Positions 25,388-35,357 of a stretch of 51,918 nucleotides of DNA are shown piece by piece (position 1 is the first letter of the stretch; each line of letters begins with the position of its first letter). The stretch spans positions 1 to 51,918 of the forward strand of contig JAGAPO010000092.1 in the NCBI GenBank assembly GCA_017623215.1, written 5' to 3'. This DNA comes from Lachnospiraceae bacterium. GTDB taxonomy: Bacteria > Bacillota > Clostridia > Lachnospirales > Lachnospiraceae. Both the position numbers and the translations under genes were made by a program. Under the pieces are notes generated by a model. That model made no database searches and was not told the origin of the DNA. It worked only from the letters and a program-made list of their open reading frames with translations.

Positions 25388-26995
25388 TTATTCTGCAGCA
25401 TGTTCTAATGCCGCGCCAATAAAGCCTTTAAACAGCGGATGTGGGCGGTTGGGCCTGGATTTGAACTCGGGGTGTGCCTGGGTTGCAACGAACCAGGGGT
25501 GGGAGGGAAGCTCAATCATCTCCACAATCCGGCCGTCCGGAGAAAGTCCGGAGAGAGTCATACCAAGGCTTGTCAGAATATCGCGGTAGTCGTTGTTGAC
25601 TTCGTAGCGGTGTCTGTGGCGTTCGTGGATCACGGGTTCGCCGTACTGCCGGTAGGCGAGGGAGTTCGGATCGAGCTCACACGGATAGGAGCCGAGACGC
25701 AGAGTTCCTCCGAGGTTCTCGACGCCGTTCTGCTCGGGCATCAGGTGGATAACCGGGTGGGAGGTATTCGGCTTGAGTTCTGCGCTGTGCGCATCCGCAT
25801 AGCCTGCGACGTGGCGTGCGAATTCAACGATTGCCATCTGCATACCAAGGCAAAGGCCAAGGAAGGGAATGTTGTTCTCGCGGGCGTAACGAATAGCGGA
25901 GATCTTGCCTTCGATACCGCGTTCACCAAAGCCGCCCGGGACCAGAATTCCGGAGACATCCTTTAACCGTTCCGCGGCGTTATCATCGGTTACGGTCTCG
26001 GCGGGAATCCAAACGATCTCGACGGAGGCATTGTGGGCGATTGCGCCGTGCTTTAATGCCTCTACTACGCTGATGTAGGCGTCGTGAAGCTGCGTGTATT
26101 TTCCGACGAGAGCAACCCTTACGTGTCGGGTCGGATGCTTTAAGGAGTCTACCATCGAGATCCAGTCCTTTAAATCGGGCTCGGGACAGGGAAGATGCAG
26201 AACCTCACAGGCGATGTCCGCAAGATGCTCGGCCTCCATGGCGAGCGGCGCCTCATACAGGGTCTCCACATCCAGGTTCTGCATGACGTGAGAACTCGGA
26301 ACGTTGCAGAAAAGGGCAATCTTCTCCTTGATTCCCGGCTCTAACGGATGCTCGGTTCGGCAGACAATGATATCGGGCTGAATGCCCATTCCCTGCAGCT
26401 CTTTGACGCTGGCCTGTGTGGGCTTGGTCTTCATTTCCCCAGAGGCGCGCAGATAGGGGATTAAGGTTACGTGGATCAGCGCGGTGTTCTCATGGCCAAC
26501 TTCGTGCTGGAACTGGCGGATCGCCTCGAGAAAGGGCTGGCTTTCAATATCGCCGACCGTGCCGCCGACCTCGATAATTGCAATATGGGTATTGTCGCTG
26601 TCATCGGTGTGATAAAAGCGGCTTTTGATTTCATTTGTAATATGGGGAATCACCTGAACCGTGCCTCCGCCGAAATCGCCCCGGCGCTCCTTGTTCAGAA
26701 CGGACCAGTAGATCTTTCCGGTCGTTACATTGGACTGCTTGGTCAGGCTTTCGTCGATAAAACGTTCATAATGGCCGAGGTCCAGATCTGTCTCCGCCCC
26801 GTCGTCCGTTACAAAGACTTCGCCGTGCTGGATCGGATTCATCGTTCCCGGATCAATATTAATATAAGGATCGAATTTCTGCATGGTAACATGATATCCC
26901 CTGGCCTTCAGCAGTCGGCCAAGAGATGCGGCCGTGATTCCTTTGCCCAGTCCGGAGACAACGCCTCCGGTTACAAAAACGTATTTCACACCCAT
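25388..26995 (-). CDS. pyrG: CTP synthase
   Basis: 535 residues, the normal length. The N-terminal synthetase domain has [32 protein letters not shown] and [10 protein letters not shown]; the C-terminal class I glutamine amidotransferase domain has [12 protein letters not shown] and FLGLCLGMQ with the nucleophile Cys, and the His/Glu pair in [12 protein letters not shown]. It converts UTP to CTP with glutamine as nitrogen source. The start at 26995 has AAGGAGG upstream and starts with the conserved KYVFVTGG. The 5' leader carries an intrinsic terminator just before the ribosome binding site, indicating attenuation, as known for pyrG of other Firmicutes. Confidence 0.97.
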   Translation of the reverse strand: MGVKYVFVTGGVVSGLGKGITAASLGRLLKARGYHVTMQKFDPYINIDPGTMNPIQHGEVFVTDDGAETDLDLGHYERFIDESLTKQSNVTTGKIYWSVLNKERRGDFGGGTVQVIPHITNEIKSRFYHTDDSDNTHIAIIEVGGTVGDIESQPFLEAIRQFQHEVGHENTALIHVTLIPYLRASGEMKTKPTQASVKELQGMGIQPDIIVCRTEHPLEPGIKEKIALFCNVPSSHVMQNLDVETLYEAPLAMEAEHLADIACEVLHLPCPEPDLKDWISMVDSLKHPTRHVRVALVGKYTQLHDAYISVVEALKHGAIAHNASVEIVWIPAETVTDDNAAERLKDVSGILVPGGFGERGIEGKISAIRYARENNIPFLGLCLGMQMAIVEFARHVAGYADAHSAELKPNTSHPVIHLMPEQNGVENLGGTLRLGSYPCELDPNSLAYRQYGEPVIHERHRHRYEVNNDYRDILTSLGMTLSGLSPDGRIVEMIELPSHPWFVATQAHPEFKSRPNRPHPLFKGFIGAALEHAAE

Positions 26996-27020
26996 AATCG
27001 AGTACCTCCTTGGAAATATT

Positions 27021-27092
27021 AAAAAAACGCCCATTTCTTACAAAGCCGGGAGACGAAAAGGGGTCTCTTACCAGGCTTTTAAGAACGGACGT
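27021..27092 (-). promoter_or_regulatory. pyrG leader attenuator (terminator before the start codon)
   Basis: On the minus strand an outer stem pairs ACGTCCGTTCTTA (27092-27080) with TAAGAAATGGGCGT (27040-27027), an inner stem pairs AAAGCCTGG with CCGGCTTT and GAGAC with GTCTC, and TTTTTTT follows directly, ending about 15 bases before the pyrG ribosome binding site. The apical loop has a pyrimidine run (ACCCCTTTTC), similar to the tract that pairs with poly-G in the CTP-sensing B. subtilis pyrG leader. Terminator seen; mechanism inferred. Confidence 0.75.
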
Positions 27093-27119
27093 CATTGTCT
27101 GACTTAAAAAACATCCATT

Positions 27120-27125
27120 ATTATA
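27120..27125 (-). promoter_or_regulatory. -10 box of the pyrG promoter
   Basis: TATAAT on the minus strand (27125-27120). No good -35 is visible. The predicted start is near 27114-27116 (GGAT), not the GGGC start used for reiterative transcription in B. subtilis. Confidence 0.5.
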
Positions 27126-27269
27126 CTATATACCGTGAGAAAAATCCAGAAGAAATTTTAAAAATGCAGAAAATCGCGGATTGAGCGGTAAAGCACGGCA
27201 TGACACAGGCGTATGGGAGAATCTCCCATTTCTTAATGGGCCGGACACAAATTTTTCAGAACTAATCTA

Positions 27270-27298
27270 TTGATTTATGGTTAAACTACCATTATAAT
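27270..27298 (+). promoter_or_regulatory. Promoter of ftsH
   Basis: TTGATT (27270-27275), 17-nt spacer, TATAAT (27293-27298). It rules out the upstream ATG at 27297, which would lie within the -10 box. Confidence 0.75.
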
Positions 27299-27329
27299 GG
27301 ACATAGACTGGAAAAAAAGGGAGGTACGC

Positions 27330-29246
27330 ATGGATAACGGCAATAATAATAGCAATAACAATAATAAGAAAAAAAACACCAGAAGCGGTATGATTTTCTG
27401 CCTGATTGTGGCGGTGATTATGCTTCTGCTGTTCAGCTATATGACAAAGCAGATTGAGAACAGTACGACGCAGGAGATTTCCTACGGGCAGTTTTTAAGG
27501 CTTTTGGAAGAGAAGAAGGTTAAGACCGTGCTGATCCAGTTCGATAAGGATCGCTATTTGATTGAGCCGAATGAGCAGCCGTTCGGAGAGGGCTATGGAA
27601 TCACGTATTATACGGGTATTATTTCGGATCCGCCGATTGAGCTGTTAGAAGAGTCGGGAGCGGATTATTCCGCAGAGGTTGTGGATAAGAGCACGACCAT
27701 TGTGGATATTTTGATTGCGTGGATTCTTCCTTTGGTATTGATATATGGTGTTATGTGGTTTTTGTTCCGGGCGATTTCAAAGAACAGCGGCGGAATGATG
27801 GGCGGCGTTGGAAAGAGCAACGCGAAGCTCTATGACATGGAGAAGGAGACCGGAATCACATTTAAGGATGTCGCGGGGCAGGAGGAAGCGAAGGAGTCCG
27901 TGAAGGAGCTCGTCGATTTCCTGCATAACCCCGGGAAATATACCAGAATCGGTGCGAAGCTTCCGAAGGGCGCTCTGCTCGTAGGACCTCCCGGTACCGG
28001 TAAGACCCTGCTTGCTAAGGCGGTTGCCGGAGAGGCAAAGGTTCCTTTCTTTTCGCTGACCGGGTCGGATTTCGTGGAGATGTTCGTCGGCGTGGGTGCG
28101 TCGCGTGTTCGTGATCTGTTCAAGCAGGCACAGCAGAACGCGCCGTGCATCATCTTTATTGATGAGGTGGATGCGATCGGTAAGAGCAGAGATACCCATT
28201 ATGGCGGCGGCAATGACGAGCGTGAGCAGACACTGAATCAGCTGCTGTCGGAGATGGATGGATTTGACGCGTCGAAGGGGATTGTTATCCTTGCGGCGAC
28301 GAACCGTCCGGAGGTATTGGATAAGGCATTGCTTCGTCCGGGACGGTTTGACCGGAGAATTATTGTAGACAAGCCGGATCTGAAGGGACGTATTGAGATT
28401 CTGAAGGTTCATGCGAGAAATGTTCTGATGCACGATTCCGTGGATCTGGAGGCGATTGCACTTGCGACGAGCGGCGCGGTTGGTTCGGATCTTGCGAATA
28501 TTATTAATGAGGCGGCGATTCTTGCGGTTAAGCAGGGAAGAACGGTAGTGACGCAGGCGGATTTGTTCGAGTCCGTCGAGGTGGTAATCGCCGGCAAGGA
28601 GAAGAAGGATCGCATCTTAAGCAAGGAAGAGAAGCGAATCGTTGCATATCACGAGGTTGGACACGCGCTGATTACCGCGGCGAATAAGAACGCGGAGCCG
28701 GTTCAGAAGATTACGATCGTTCCGAGAACCATGGGTTCGCTTGGTTATACGCTGCAGGTGCCGGAGGAAGAGCGGTACTTAATGAGCAAAGACGATCTGA
28801 TGACCAGAATTGTGACGCTCTACGGCGGACGTGCGGCGGAGGAGGTGGTATTTCATTCGGTTACCACGGGCGCATCGAACGATATTGAGCGCGCGACCGC
28901 GATGGCAAGAGCGATGATTACACAGTATGGTATGTCGGAGAAGTTCGGCCTGATGGGACTGGAATCGGTTGAGAACCGGTATCTGGACGGAAGACCGATT
29001 ATGAACTGTGCGGATCAGACAGCGGCTGAGATTGATCATGAGGTAATGGCTCTGCTTGCGCAGTGTTATGAAAAGGCAAAGACGACGGTTTCTGAGAACC
29101 GGGATGTGTTGGATGCGGTTGCGGAGTATTTGATTGAGAAAGAGACGATTACCGGTAAGGAGTTCATGGAGATTTATAACAGAGTCAAAGGCGTTCTGAA
29201 TACCGGAGAGCAGGAGAAGCCGGAGGAGAATGCGCAGGCGGAGTAG
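27330..29246 (+). CDS. ftsH: ATP-dependent zinc metalloprotease FtsH
   Basis: 638 residues. Order of elements: an Asn/Lys-rich N-terminal tail (residues 2-18), membrane helix 1 (about 21-37), an extracytoplasmic domain, membrane helix 2 (about 125-145), an AAA domain with Walker A GPPGTGKT (219-226), Walker [12 protein letters not shown] and the second region of homology [21 protein letters not shown], and the peptidase domain with HEVGH (441-445). It degrades misfolded and regulatory membrane and cytosolic proteins. Start chosen for GGGAGG upstream. uvrC follows after 11 bases. Confidence 0.97.
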   Translation: MDNGNNNSNNNNKKKNTRSGMIFCLIVAVIMLLLFSYMTKQIENSTTQEISYGQFLRLLEEKKVKTVLIQFDKDRYLIEPNEQPFGEGYGITYYTGIISDPPIELLEESGADYSAEVVDKSTTIVDILIAWILPLVLIYGVMWFLFRAISKNSGGMMGGVGKSNAKLYDMEKETGITFKDVAGQEEAKESVKELVDFLHNPGKYTRIGAKLPKGALLVGPPGTGKTLLAKAVAGEAKVPFFSLTGSDFVEMFVGVGASRVRDLFKQAQQNAPCIIFIDEVDAIGKSRDTHYGGGNDEREQTLNQLLSEMDGFDASKGIVILAATNRPEVLDKALLRPGRFDRRIIVDKPDLKGRIEILKVHARNVLMHDSVDLEAIALATSGAVGSDLANIINEAAILAVKQGRTVVTQADLFESVEVVIAGKEKKDRILSKEEKRIVAYHEVGHALITAANKNAEPVQKITIVPRTMGSLGYTLQVPEEERYLMSKDDLMTRIVTLYGGRAAEEVVFHSVTTGASNDIERATAMARAMITQYGMSEKFGLMGLESVENRYLDGRPIMNCADQTAAEIDHEVMALLAQCYEKAKTTVSENRDVLDAVAEYLIEKETITGKEFMEIYNRVKGVLNTGEQEKPEENAQAE

Positions 29247-29257
29247 AAGGCAACAGG

Positions 29258-31135
29258 ATGTTTAATATTGAAGAAGAATTGAAAAAGCTGCCGGCAAAGC
29301 CCGGCGTATACATCATGCACGATGCGAATGACACGATCATATACGTCGGCAAGGCGATCAGCCTGAAGAATCAGGTGAGGCAATATTTCCAGAGCAGCAG
29401 GAATCTGTCGCCGAAGATTCAGAAGATGGTCTCAAGGATTGCGTATTTCGAGTATATTGTGGTGACCTCGGAGATGGAGGCACTGGTGCTGGAGTGCAAC
29501 CTGATTAAAGAGAATCATCCGAAGTATAATACGATGCTGAAGGATGACAAGGGATATCCCTATATCAAAGTGACGGTGAACGAGGAGTACCCGAGAGTGA
29601 TGATGGCACGCACGCAGGGGCGGGATAAGGCGAGATATTTCGGTCCTTATACGAGCGCCGGGGCGTTAAAAGAGGTGCTGGAGCTTCTTCGCAAGCTCTA
29701 CCATATCCGAAGCTGCCAGAAGAGCCTTCCGAAGGAGATCGGGAACGGACGGCCCTGCCTGTACTATCATATTAAGCAGTGCAAGGCACCCTGCATGGGA
29801 TATGTCTCGAAGGAGGAATACCGGGAGTCGATCGACCAGGTGATTGAATTCCTGAACGGCAATTACGCTCTGGTGACGAAAAGACTGGAGGCACAGATGT
29901 TGGAAGCCTCTGAGAATCTGGATTTTGAAAAGGCCGCGGAGTTCCGCGACCTTTTGTCCAGTGTAAAAAAGCTGGCGCAGAAGCAGGACGCTTCGAATAC
30001 CGATACGTCGGAGCGGGATATTATCGCGTTCGCAAGTACCGGAACAGAAGCGGTGGCACAGGTGTTCTTTGTCCGGGAGGGTAAGGTGATCGGAAGAGAT
30101 CATTTCCACATGACCGGCGTGGAAAGCGAGTCCAGAACGGAGATTATGACCAGCTTTGTCAAGCAGTTCTACGCGGGAACGCCGTATGTCCCGAGAGAGA
30201 TTCTGCTGTCCGAGCCGATTGAGGACGAGGAGCTGATCGCGGAATGGCTTTCGGCGAAGAAGGGAATGAAGGTGCACTTCAAGGTGCCGAAGCGCGGAAG
30301 TAAGGAGCGCCTGATTGAACTGGCGGAGCGCAATGCCTCCGTAATCCTGCAGCAGGATTCGGAAAAGCTGCAGAGAGAGGAAGCACGCACGGTCGGCGCG
30401 ATGAAGCAGATTGCGGAATGGCTGGATATGCCGGGACTGTACCGGGTGGAGGCGTTCGATATCTCGAATATTAACGGCTTTGAATCGGTCGGCTCCATGG
30501 TGGTGTATGAGAAGGGACGTCCCAAGCGCAGCGATTACCGCAAATTCCGCATCCGTTCGGTTCAGGGACCGGATGATTATGCGAGTATGCGCGAGGTTCT
30601 GACCAGGCGTTTTGAGCACGGTATGCGAGAGGAAGCGGAGCTTGCCGAAAAGGGGATGGATGCGTCCCTTGGCAGCTTTACAAGATATCCGGATCTGATT
30701 ATGATGGATGGCGGTCGCGGTCAGGTAACTGTCGCTGAGCAGGTGCTTGCAGAACTTAAGATGCAGATACCGGTCTGCGGTATGGTAAAGGATGATAACC
30801 ACAGGACAAGGGGCCTGTATTATAATAATGTAGAGATTCCGATTGATACCGGAAGCGAGGGATTTAAGCTGATTACGCGGATCCAGGACGAGACACACCG
30901 GTTCGCGATTGAATATCATCGCTCGCTTCGCGGCAAAGCGCAGGGCAAATCCATTCTCGATGATATCGAGGGGATCGGAGAGACCAGAAGAAGAGAGTTG
31001 ATGAAGCATTATCAATCGCTGGAGGCAATCCGCGTAGCCGATGTGGAGGATTTGGCAGCGGTGCCGTCGATGAACCGGAAAGCGGCGGAACAGGTATATG
31101 AATTCTTCCGCAGGAAGGAAGAAAAGCGTTCTTGA
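29258..31135 (+). CDS. uvrC: Excinuclease ABC subunit C
   Basis: 625 residues. The N-terminal GIY-YIG nuclease domain ([20 protein letters not shown], about 15-32) makes the 3' incision, a Cys-rich segment follows ([27 protein letters not shown] split by short spacers), a UVR motif lies at about 205-225, the RNase H-like domain with [20 protein letters not shown] and MMDGGRGQV makes the 5' incision, and helix-hairpin-helix motifs close the protein ([18 protein letters not shown]). It acts with UvrA and UvrB in nucleotide excision repair. It starts 11 bases after ftsH and is probably co-transcribed. Confidence 0.96.
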   Translation: MFNIEEELKKLPAKPGVYIMHDANDTIIYVGKAISLKNQVRQYFQSSRNLSPKIQKMVSRIAYFEYIVVTSEMEALVLECNLIKENHPKYNTMLKDDKGYPYIKVTVNEEYPRVMMARTQGRDKARYFGPYTSAGALKEVLELLRKLYHIRSCQKSLPKEIGNGRPCLYYHIKQCKAPCMGYVSKEEYRESIDQVIEFLNGNYALVTKRLEAQMLEASENLDFEKAAEFRDLLSSVKKLAQKQDASNTDTSERDIIAFASTGTEAVAQVFFVREGKVIGRDHFHMTGVESESRTEIMTSFVKQFYAGTPYVPREILLSEPIEDEELIAEWLSAKKGMKVHFKVPKRGSKERLIELAERNASVILQQDSEKLQREEARTVGAMKQIAEWLDMPGLYRVEAFDISNINGFESVGSMVVYEKGRPKRSDYRKFRIRSVQGPDDYASMREVLTRRFEHGMREEAELAEKGMDASLGSFTRYPDLIMMDGGRGQVTVAEQVLAELKMQIPVCGMVKDDNHRTRGLYYNNVEIPIDTGSEGFKLITRIQDETHRFAIEYHRSLRGKAQGKSILDDIEGIGETRRRELMKHYQSLEAIRVADVEDLAAVPSMNRKAAEQVYEFFRRKEEKRS

Positions 31136-31160
31136 CCGGTAATATCTTCGGATGTGTCTG

Positions 31161-31189
31161 TTGAAGTCTGCGGATTCTTGTGTTACAAT
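31161..31189 (+). promoter_or_regulatory. Promoter of the hprK unit
   Basis: TTGAAG (31161-31166), 17-nt spacer, TACAAT (31184-31189) with extended -10 TGT; 72 nt leader to hprK. Confidence 0.7.
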
Positions 31190-31260
31190 GAGGAAAAAGG
31201 GATTCGCGGCGTTCGGAGTCAGGTCCGCGGGAGCAATTTTAGAACAGGGAGAATTACGAT

Positions 31261-32205
31261 ATGGCTATGTATACGGTTGCATTAACGAAATTAGTAGAGA
31301 AGATGAGCCTTGAGAACTGCACGCCTGAGATCGATATCAGTGAGATTCAGATCACGCAGCCGGACGTCAACCGCCCCGCGCTGCAGCTGGCCGGATTTTT
31401 TGATCATTTTGATTCCGAGCGCGTACAGGTAATCGGTAATGTAGAGCATGCCTATCTGCAGAAGATGGAGAAGGATCACGGCATCAGCGTGCTGACCAAG
31501 CTGATGAGCTTTAAGATACCGTGTATTGTGTTCTGCAGAGGAATTGAGGTAACGGAAGATTTTAAGAAGATTGCCGTTCAGATGAACGTGCCGATCTTCC
31601 GAACGATGAAATCAACGTCCTCGTTCATGGCGGAGGTAATCCGCTGGCTGAATGTTGAGCTTGCTCCCAGGATCTCAATCCACGGCGTACTTGTGGATGT
31701 ATATGGCGAGGGAATCCTGATTATGGGCGAGAGCGGAATTGGCAAGAGCGAGGCGGCATTGGAGCTGATTAAGCGCGGACACCGTCTGGTTACGGATGAC
31801 GTGGTCGAGATCAAGAAGGTGAGCGACGAGACATTGATCGGAACTGCGCCGGATATTACAAGACATTTCATCGAGCTTCGCGGTATTGGAATTATTGATG
31901 TAAAGACGCTGTTCGGTGTCGAGAGCGTTAAGAATACCCAGTCGATTGACCTGGTTATCAAGCTGGAGGAGTGGGATAAGGACAAGGAGTATGACCGTCT
32001 CGGTCTGGAGGAGCAGTACATGGAATTCCTTGGCAACAGGGTCGTCTGCCATTCGATCCCGATCCGCCCCGGCAGAAACCTTGCAATTATCTGCGAGTCG
32101 GCAGCGGTTAACTACCGTCAGAAGAAGATGGGTTATAACGCGGCCCAGGAGCTTTATAACCGCGTTACGAACAACCTGATGAAGAAAAAGAATAATACAT
32201 TTTAA
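31261..32205 (+). CDS. hprK: HPr kinase/phosphorylase
   Basis: 314 residues, full length. The Walker A loop is GESGIGKSEAALEL (about 157-170), followed by the HRLVTDDVVEIKK segment and the family signature IELRGIGIIDVKTLFG. HprK phosphorylates Ser46 of HPr and of Crh when fructose-1,6-bisphosphate and ATP are high, and removes the phosphate when phosphate is high, controlling CcpA-dependent carbon catabolite repression. Glucokinase follows directly, a Crh-like target lies 4 kb downstream, and phosphofructokinase, which makes the activating metabolite, lies 8 kb downstream. Confidence 0.96.
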   Translation: MAMYTVALTKLVEKMSLENCTPEIDISEIQITQPDVNRPALQLAGFFDHFDSERVQVIGNVEHAYLQKMEKDHGISVLTKLMSFKIPCIVFCRGIEVTEDFKKIAVQMNVPIFRTMKSTSSFMAEVIRWLNVELAPRISIHGVLVDVYGEGILIMGESGIGKSEAALELIKRGHRLVTDDVVEIKKVSDETLIGTAPDITRHFIELRGIGIIDVKTLFGVESVKNTQSIDLVIKLEEWDKDKEYDRLGLEEQYMEFLGNRVVCHSIPIRPGRNLAIICESAAVNYRQKKMGYNAAQELYNRVTNNLMKKKNNTF

Positions 32206-32346
32206 AAAGATAAGCAAAGAGAATAACAAAAAGAATAGCAAAGAGACAGGAAAGCAAACCGGGCGGCGGCGCTGACGCCGTCCGGTAATCTGCGGTTTCG
32301 GGAGGGAAAGCGGCAATCGCAGCGCATGAATAGAGAAAGGACGGGA

Positions 32347-33294
32347 ATGGATATGAAAAAGTATTGTTTTGGAATTGACATCGGAGGAACGACAATTAAG
32401 TGCGGATTCTTTACCGCGCAGGGAGAATTGTTAGAGAAGTGGGAGATTCCGACCAGAAAAGAGGACAAGGGCAGCAAGATTCCGCAGGACGTAGCGGATA
32501 CCATCGCAGCAAAGATTCAGGAAAAAGGCATTGTCAAGGATGAGATCGCAGGCGTTGGTCTTGGAGTGCCCGGACCGGTTGGAGAGGATGGAACCGTTCA
32601 TCAGTGTGCGAACCTTGGGTGGGGAATTATCAATATTAAGAATATCATGGAAGAGCTGACCGGACTTCCGGTTCAGGCAGGCAATGATGCGAACGTAGCG
32701 GCTCTTGGCGAGATGTGGCAGGGCGGCGGACGCGGATTTTCCGATGTGGTTATGGTAACACTCGGAACCGGCGTTGGAGGCGGTGTTATTCTGGATGGCA
32801 GGATTCGCGCGGGTGTCTGCGGAGCTGCCGGTGAGATCGGACATATCATTATGGAGGAAGAGGATACGGATGCGGTCTGTGGCTGCGGCGGACACGGACA
32901 TCTGGAGCAGTATGCGTCCGCAACCGGAATCGTAAGAATGGCAAAGAAGAAGCTTGCAGCGGATGACGCACCTTCTTCCTTAAGAACGCTTGAGACGATC
33001 ACGGCAAAGGATGTATTCGATCATGCGAAGGCGGGCGATCAGACGGCGAACGACCTGGTAGATATGCTGGGACGTTATCTTGGAATGGCACTTTACAATA
33101 TCGCAGCGGTCGTTGATCCGCAGGTATTTGTAATCGGAGGCGGCGTATCCAGAGCCGGCGATATTCTGCTGAACGCAATTGAGAAGCACTATAACGAGAA
33201 CGGAATCAGCGCGCTGCTTGGAAAGGAATTCCGTCTTGCAACGCTCGGTAACGACGCTGGAATCTTCGGATGTGCCAGAATGTTACTCGATTAA
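32347..33294 (+). CDS. glk: Glucokinase, ROK family
   Basis: 315 residues. Phosphate-binding loop FGIDIGGTTIKCGFF at the start, glucose-binding region GNDANVAALGEMWQGGG, the second ATP-binding loop TLGTGVGGGVI, and the ROK zinc motif CGCGGHGHLEQYAS (Cys-x-Cys-Gly-x-x-Gly-His). It phosphorylates glucose at the start of glycolysis. The start could be 32347 or 32353; GAAAGG at 32335-32340 favours 32347. It follows hprK with a gap of about 140 bases. Confidence 0.92.
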   Translation: MDMKKYCFGIDIGGTTIKCGFFTAQGELLEKWEIPTRKEDKGSKIPQDVADTIAAKIQEKGIVKDEIAGVGLGVPGPVGEDGTVHQCANLGWGIINIKNIMEELTGLPVQAGNDANVAALGEMWQGGGRGFSDVVMVTLGTGVGGGVILDGRIRAGVCGAAGEIGHIIMEEEDTDAVCGCGGHGHLEQYASATGIVRMAKKKLAADDAPSSLRTLETITAKDVFDHAKAGDQTANDLVDMLGRYLGMALYNIAAVVDPQVFVIGGGVSRAGDILLNAIEKHYNENGISALLGKEFRLATLGNDAGIFGCARMLLD

Positions 33295-33343
33295 GCGACA
33301 GAAAGACACAATAAGTACCAGGAATCGTTACCAGAAGTCGTTA

Positions 33344-33377
33344 GGCAGGATGCTGAAAAAACAAAAAGCATCCTGCC
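33344..33377 (+). terminator. Hairpin after the glucokinase gene
   Basis: GGCAGGATGCT (33344-33354) pairs perfectly over 11 bp with AGCATCCTGCC (33367-33377), with an A-rich loop. Only scattered T residues follow, so termination may be partial. The remaining gap to murB holds an extended -10-like TGTTACTAT at about 33447 and nothing else I can name. Confidence 0.65.
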
Positions 33378-33532
33378 TGAGTATTGTATAAATCAATGAA
33401 ATTTTGTATAAATCGACCAAACCAGTAGCCAGCAGTCCGATTTCGTGTTACTATTAGGATGATGAGAAAGCGCATGAAGCAGATAGATGCCGCATACAAT
33501 AAAGCAAAGAGGATACTGGCATAGGAGCAGAT

Positions 33533-34447
33533 ATGTTTTTAGAAGAATTAACGGCGATTATCGACCGAAGCAGAATAAAAGAACGCGAGCTCTTGAAAGG
33601 TCACACCACATTTCATATTGGCGGACCGGCAGACTATTTTTTGGATGTCGTGAATACGGAAGAGCTTACGGCTCTTCTTTCCTTATGCGGGAAAGAGGGA
33701 ATTGCCTGGAGGGTAATTGGGAACGGAAGCAATCTGCTGGTTTCTGATGCCGGAGTACGCGGCGCTGTAATAAGACTTGGAGGGGAATTCGGAGATATCC
33801 GAATCAGCAAAGGAGAATCGGAAGGAACCGTTACAGCGGGAGCCGGAGTTCGCCTTGCAAAGCTTGCCAGGGAGACTGCGTCGGCAGGACTTGCGGGACT
33901 CGAATTCGCGGGAGGAATTCCCGGAACGCTCGGAGGAGCCCTGGTGATGAACGCGGGCGCTTATGGCGGAGAGATGAAGGATTATGTAAAGAGCGTTGTG
34001 ATGCTGAAGCCGGACGGAACTTTGTGCCGCCTTACGGCGGAGGAGATGGAATTCGGATACCGGACAAGTGTATTACAAAAGAACGGTGCGATCGCGCTGG
34101 GTGCAGAATTCGTTCTGCCGTGCGGAGTGCCGGAGGAGTCCCTCGCGAAGATCGAAGAGCTTAACGCAAGAAGGCGGGAGAAGCAGCCGCTTGAATATCC
34201 GAGCGCCGGAAGCACCTTTAAGAGGCCGGAGGGATATTTTGCGGGCAAGCTGATTATGGACGCGGGACTTCGGGGATATGCGGTCGGAGGAGCAGCGGTG
34301 TCAGAGAAGCACTGCGGCTTCGTGATTAACAAAGAGAATGCATCGGCGGCAGAGGTCTGCGCGCTGATGGAACGGGTCAGACAGATTGTATATGAGAAAG
34401 CCGGTGTTCTTCTGGAACCGGAAGTTAGATTATGGGGTGAATTCTAA
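33533..34447 (+). CDS. murB: UDP-N-acetylenolpyruvoylglucosamine reductase
   Basis: 304 residues. FAD-binding PCMH-type domain with HTTFHIGGPADYFL, the pyrophosphate loop VIGNGSNLLVSDAGVRG, and EFAGGIPGTLGGALVMNAGAYGGEM. The catalytic Ser lies in SAGSTFKRPEG and the late Glu region is LLEPEVRLWGEF. It reduces the enolpyruvyl group to lactate on UDP-GlcNAc, giving UDP-MurNAc for peptidoglycan. It has the same order (murB, rapZ) as in other Firmicutes; rapZ starts 2 bases after its stop. Confidence 0.96.
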   Translation: MFLEELTAIIDRSRIKERELLKGHTTFHIGGPADYFLDVVNTEELTALLSLCGKEGIAWRVIGNGSNLLVSDAGVRGAVIRLGGEFGDIRISKGESEGTVTAGAGVRLAKLARETASAGLAGLEFAGGIPGTLGGALVMNAGAYGGEMKDYVKSVVMLKPDGTLCRLTAEEMEFGYRTSVLQKNGAIALGAEFVLPCGVPEESLAKIEELNARRREKQPLEYPSAGSTFKRPEGYFAGKLIMDAGLRGYAVGGAAVSEKHCGFVINKENASAAEVCALMERVRQIVYEKAGVLLEPEVRLWGEF

Positions 34448-34449
34448 CG

Positions 34450-35304
34450 ATGAGATTCGTAATTGTGACTGGAATGTCAGGCGCCGGCAAGAGTTCGGCG
34501 TTAAAGATGCTGGAAGATGCGGGATACTTCTGTGTGGATAATCTTCCGGTACCCTTAATCAGCAAGTTTGCACAGCTCGCGCTGGATGAAAGCGAGAGCC
34601 TGTCAAAGGTCGCGCTCGGAATTGATATCCGCAGCGGTCAGGCGTTTGGAGAACTGCTTGAAGTGCTGGAGAACGAGAAGAGATCCGGGCATTCGTATGA
34701 GATTCTGTTTTTGGAGGCCAGTACCGAGGTGCTGGTAAAGCGTTACAAAGAGACAAGAAGAAGTCATCCCCTTTCCGGCACGGAGCGTGTGGATAAGGGA
34801 ATCGAGAAGGAGCGCGAGAAGCTCGCCTCGCTCAAAGCGCATGCGGATTATATCATTGATACCAGCAGGCTTCTGATTCGGGAGCTGAAGGCGCAGATGG
34901 ATGACATATTTGTAGACAATAAAGAATTTCGGAATTTTTATATCACGGTGGTGTCCTTTGGATTCAAATACGGCATTCCTTCGGACGCGGACCTGGTATT
35001 TGACGTGAGATTCCTTGCGAATCCCTATTATGTGCCGGAGCTGAGGGCGAAGACCGGGAACGACCGGGAGGTTAGGGATTTTGTTATGGCACACGAGCCG
35101 GCGGGAATCTTTCTGGACAAGCTTGAGGACATGCTTGCGTTTTTAATTCCGAATTATATTATAGAAGGAAAGAATCAGCTGGTCGTTGGAATCGGCTGTA
35201 CAGGAGGCAAACATCGTTCGGTTACGCTTGCGAACGAGCTGGTGGGACGTCTTGCGAAGCTTGGCTACGGAATCAAAGCAGAGCACAGGGACGCCGCGAA
35301 ATAG
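34450..35304 (+). CDS. rapZ: RapZ/YvcJ family nucleotide-binding protein
   Basis: 284 residues. N-terminal P-loop GMSGAGKSSALKMLED (about 8-23), a Walker B-like VDNLP segment, and the C-terminal domain with FGFKYGIPSDADLVFDVRFLANP and GCTGGKHRSV, the signature of the RapZ/YvcJ family. In E. coli RapZ guides small RNA decay and in B. subtilis YvcJ is a GTPase/ATPase linked to competence. It is translationally coupled to murB and followed by whiA. Confidence 0.94.
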   Translation: MRFVIVTGMSGAGKSSALKMLEDAGYFCVDNLPVPLISKFAQLALDESESLSKVALGIDIRSGQAFGELLEVLENEKRSGHSYEILFLEASTEVLVKRYKETRRSHPLSGTERVDKGIEKEREKLASLKAHADYIIDTSRLLIRELKAQMDDIFVDNKEFRNFYITVVSFGFKYGIPSDADLVFDVRFLANPYYVPELRAKTGNDREVRDFVMAHEPAGIFLDKLEDMLAFLIPNYIIEGKNQLVVGIGCTGGKHRSVTLANELVGRLAKLGYGIKAEHRDAAK

Positions 35305-35357
35305 AATAGGGCGCAGTCAGGAGGCTGTATGCGCCGGGGAACAGGAGCTGTATCAGA

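Noticed and set aside
25144..25401. Intact 85-residue gene on the minus strand
   Set aside because: Its first third is the pyrG terminator region and the rest is a beta-galactosidase fragment; no ribosome binding site is seen.
29666..31015. Long minus-strand open frame opposite uvrC
   Set aside because: It is a shadow of uvrC with no recognisable protein features.
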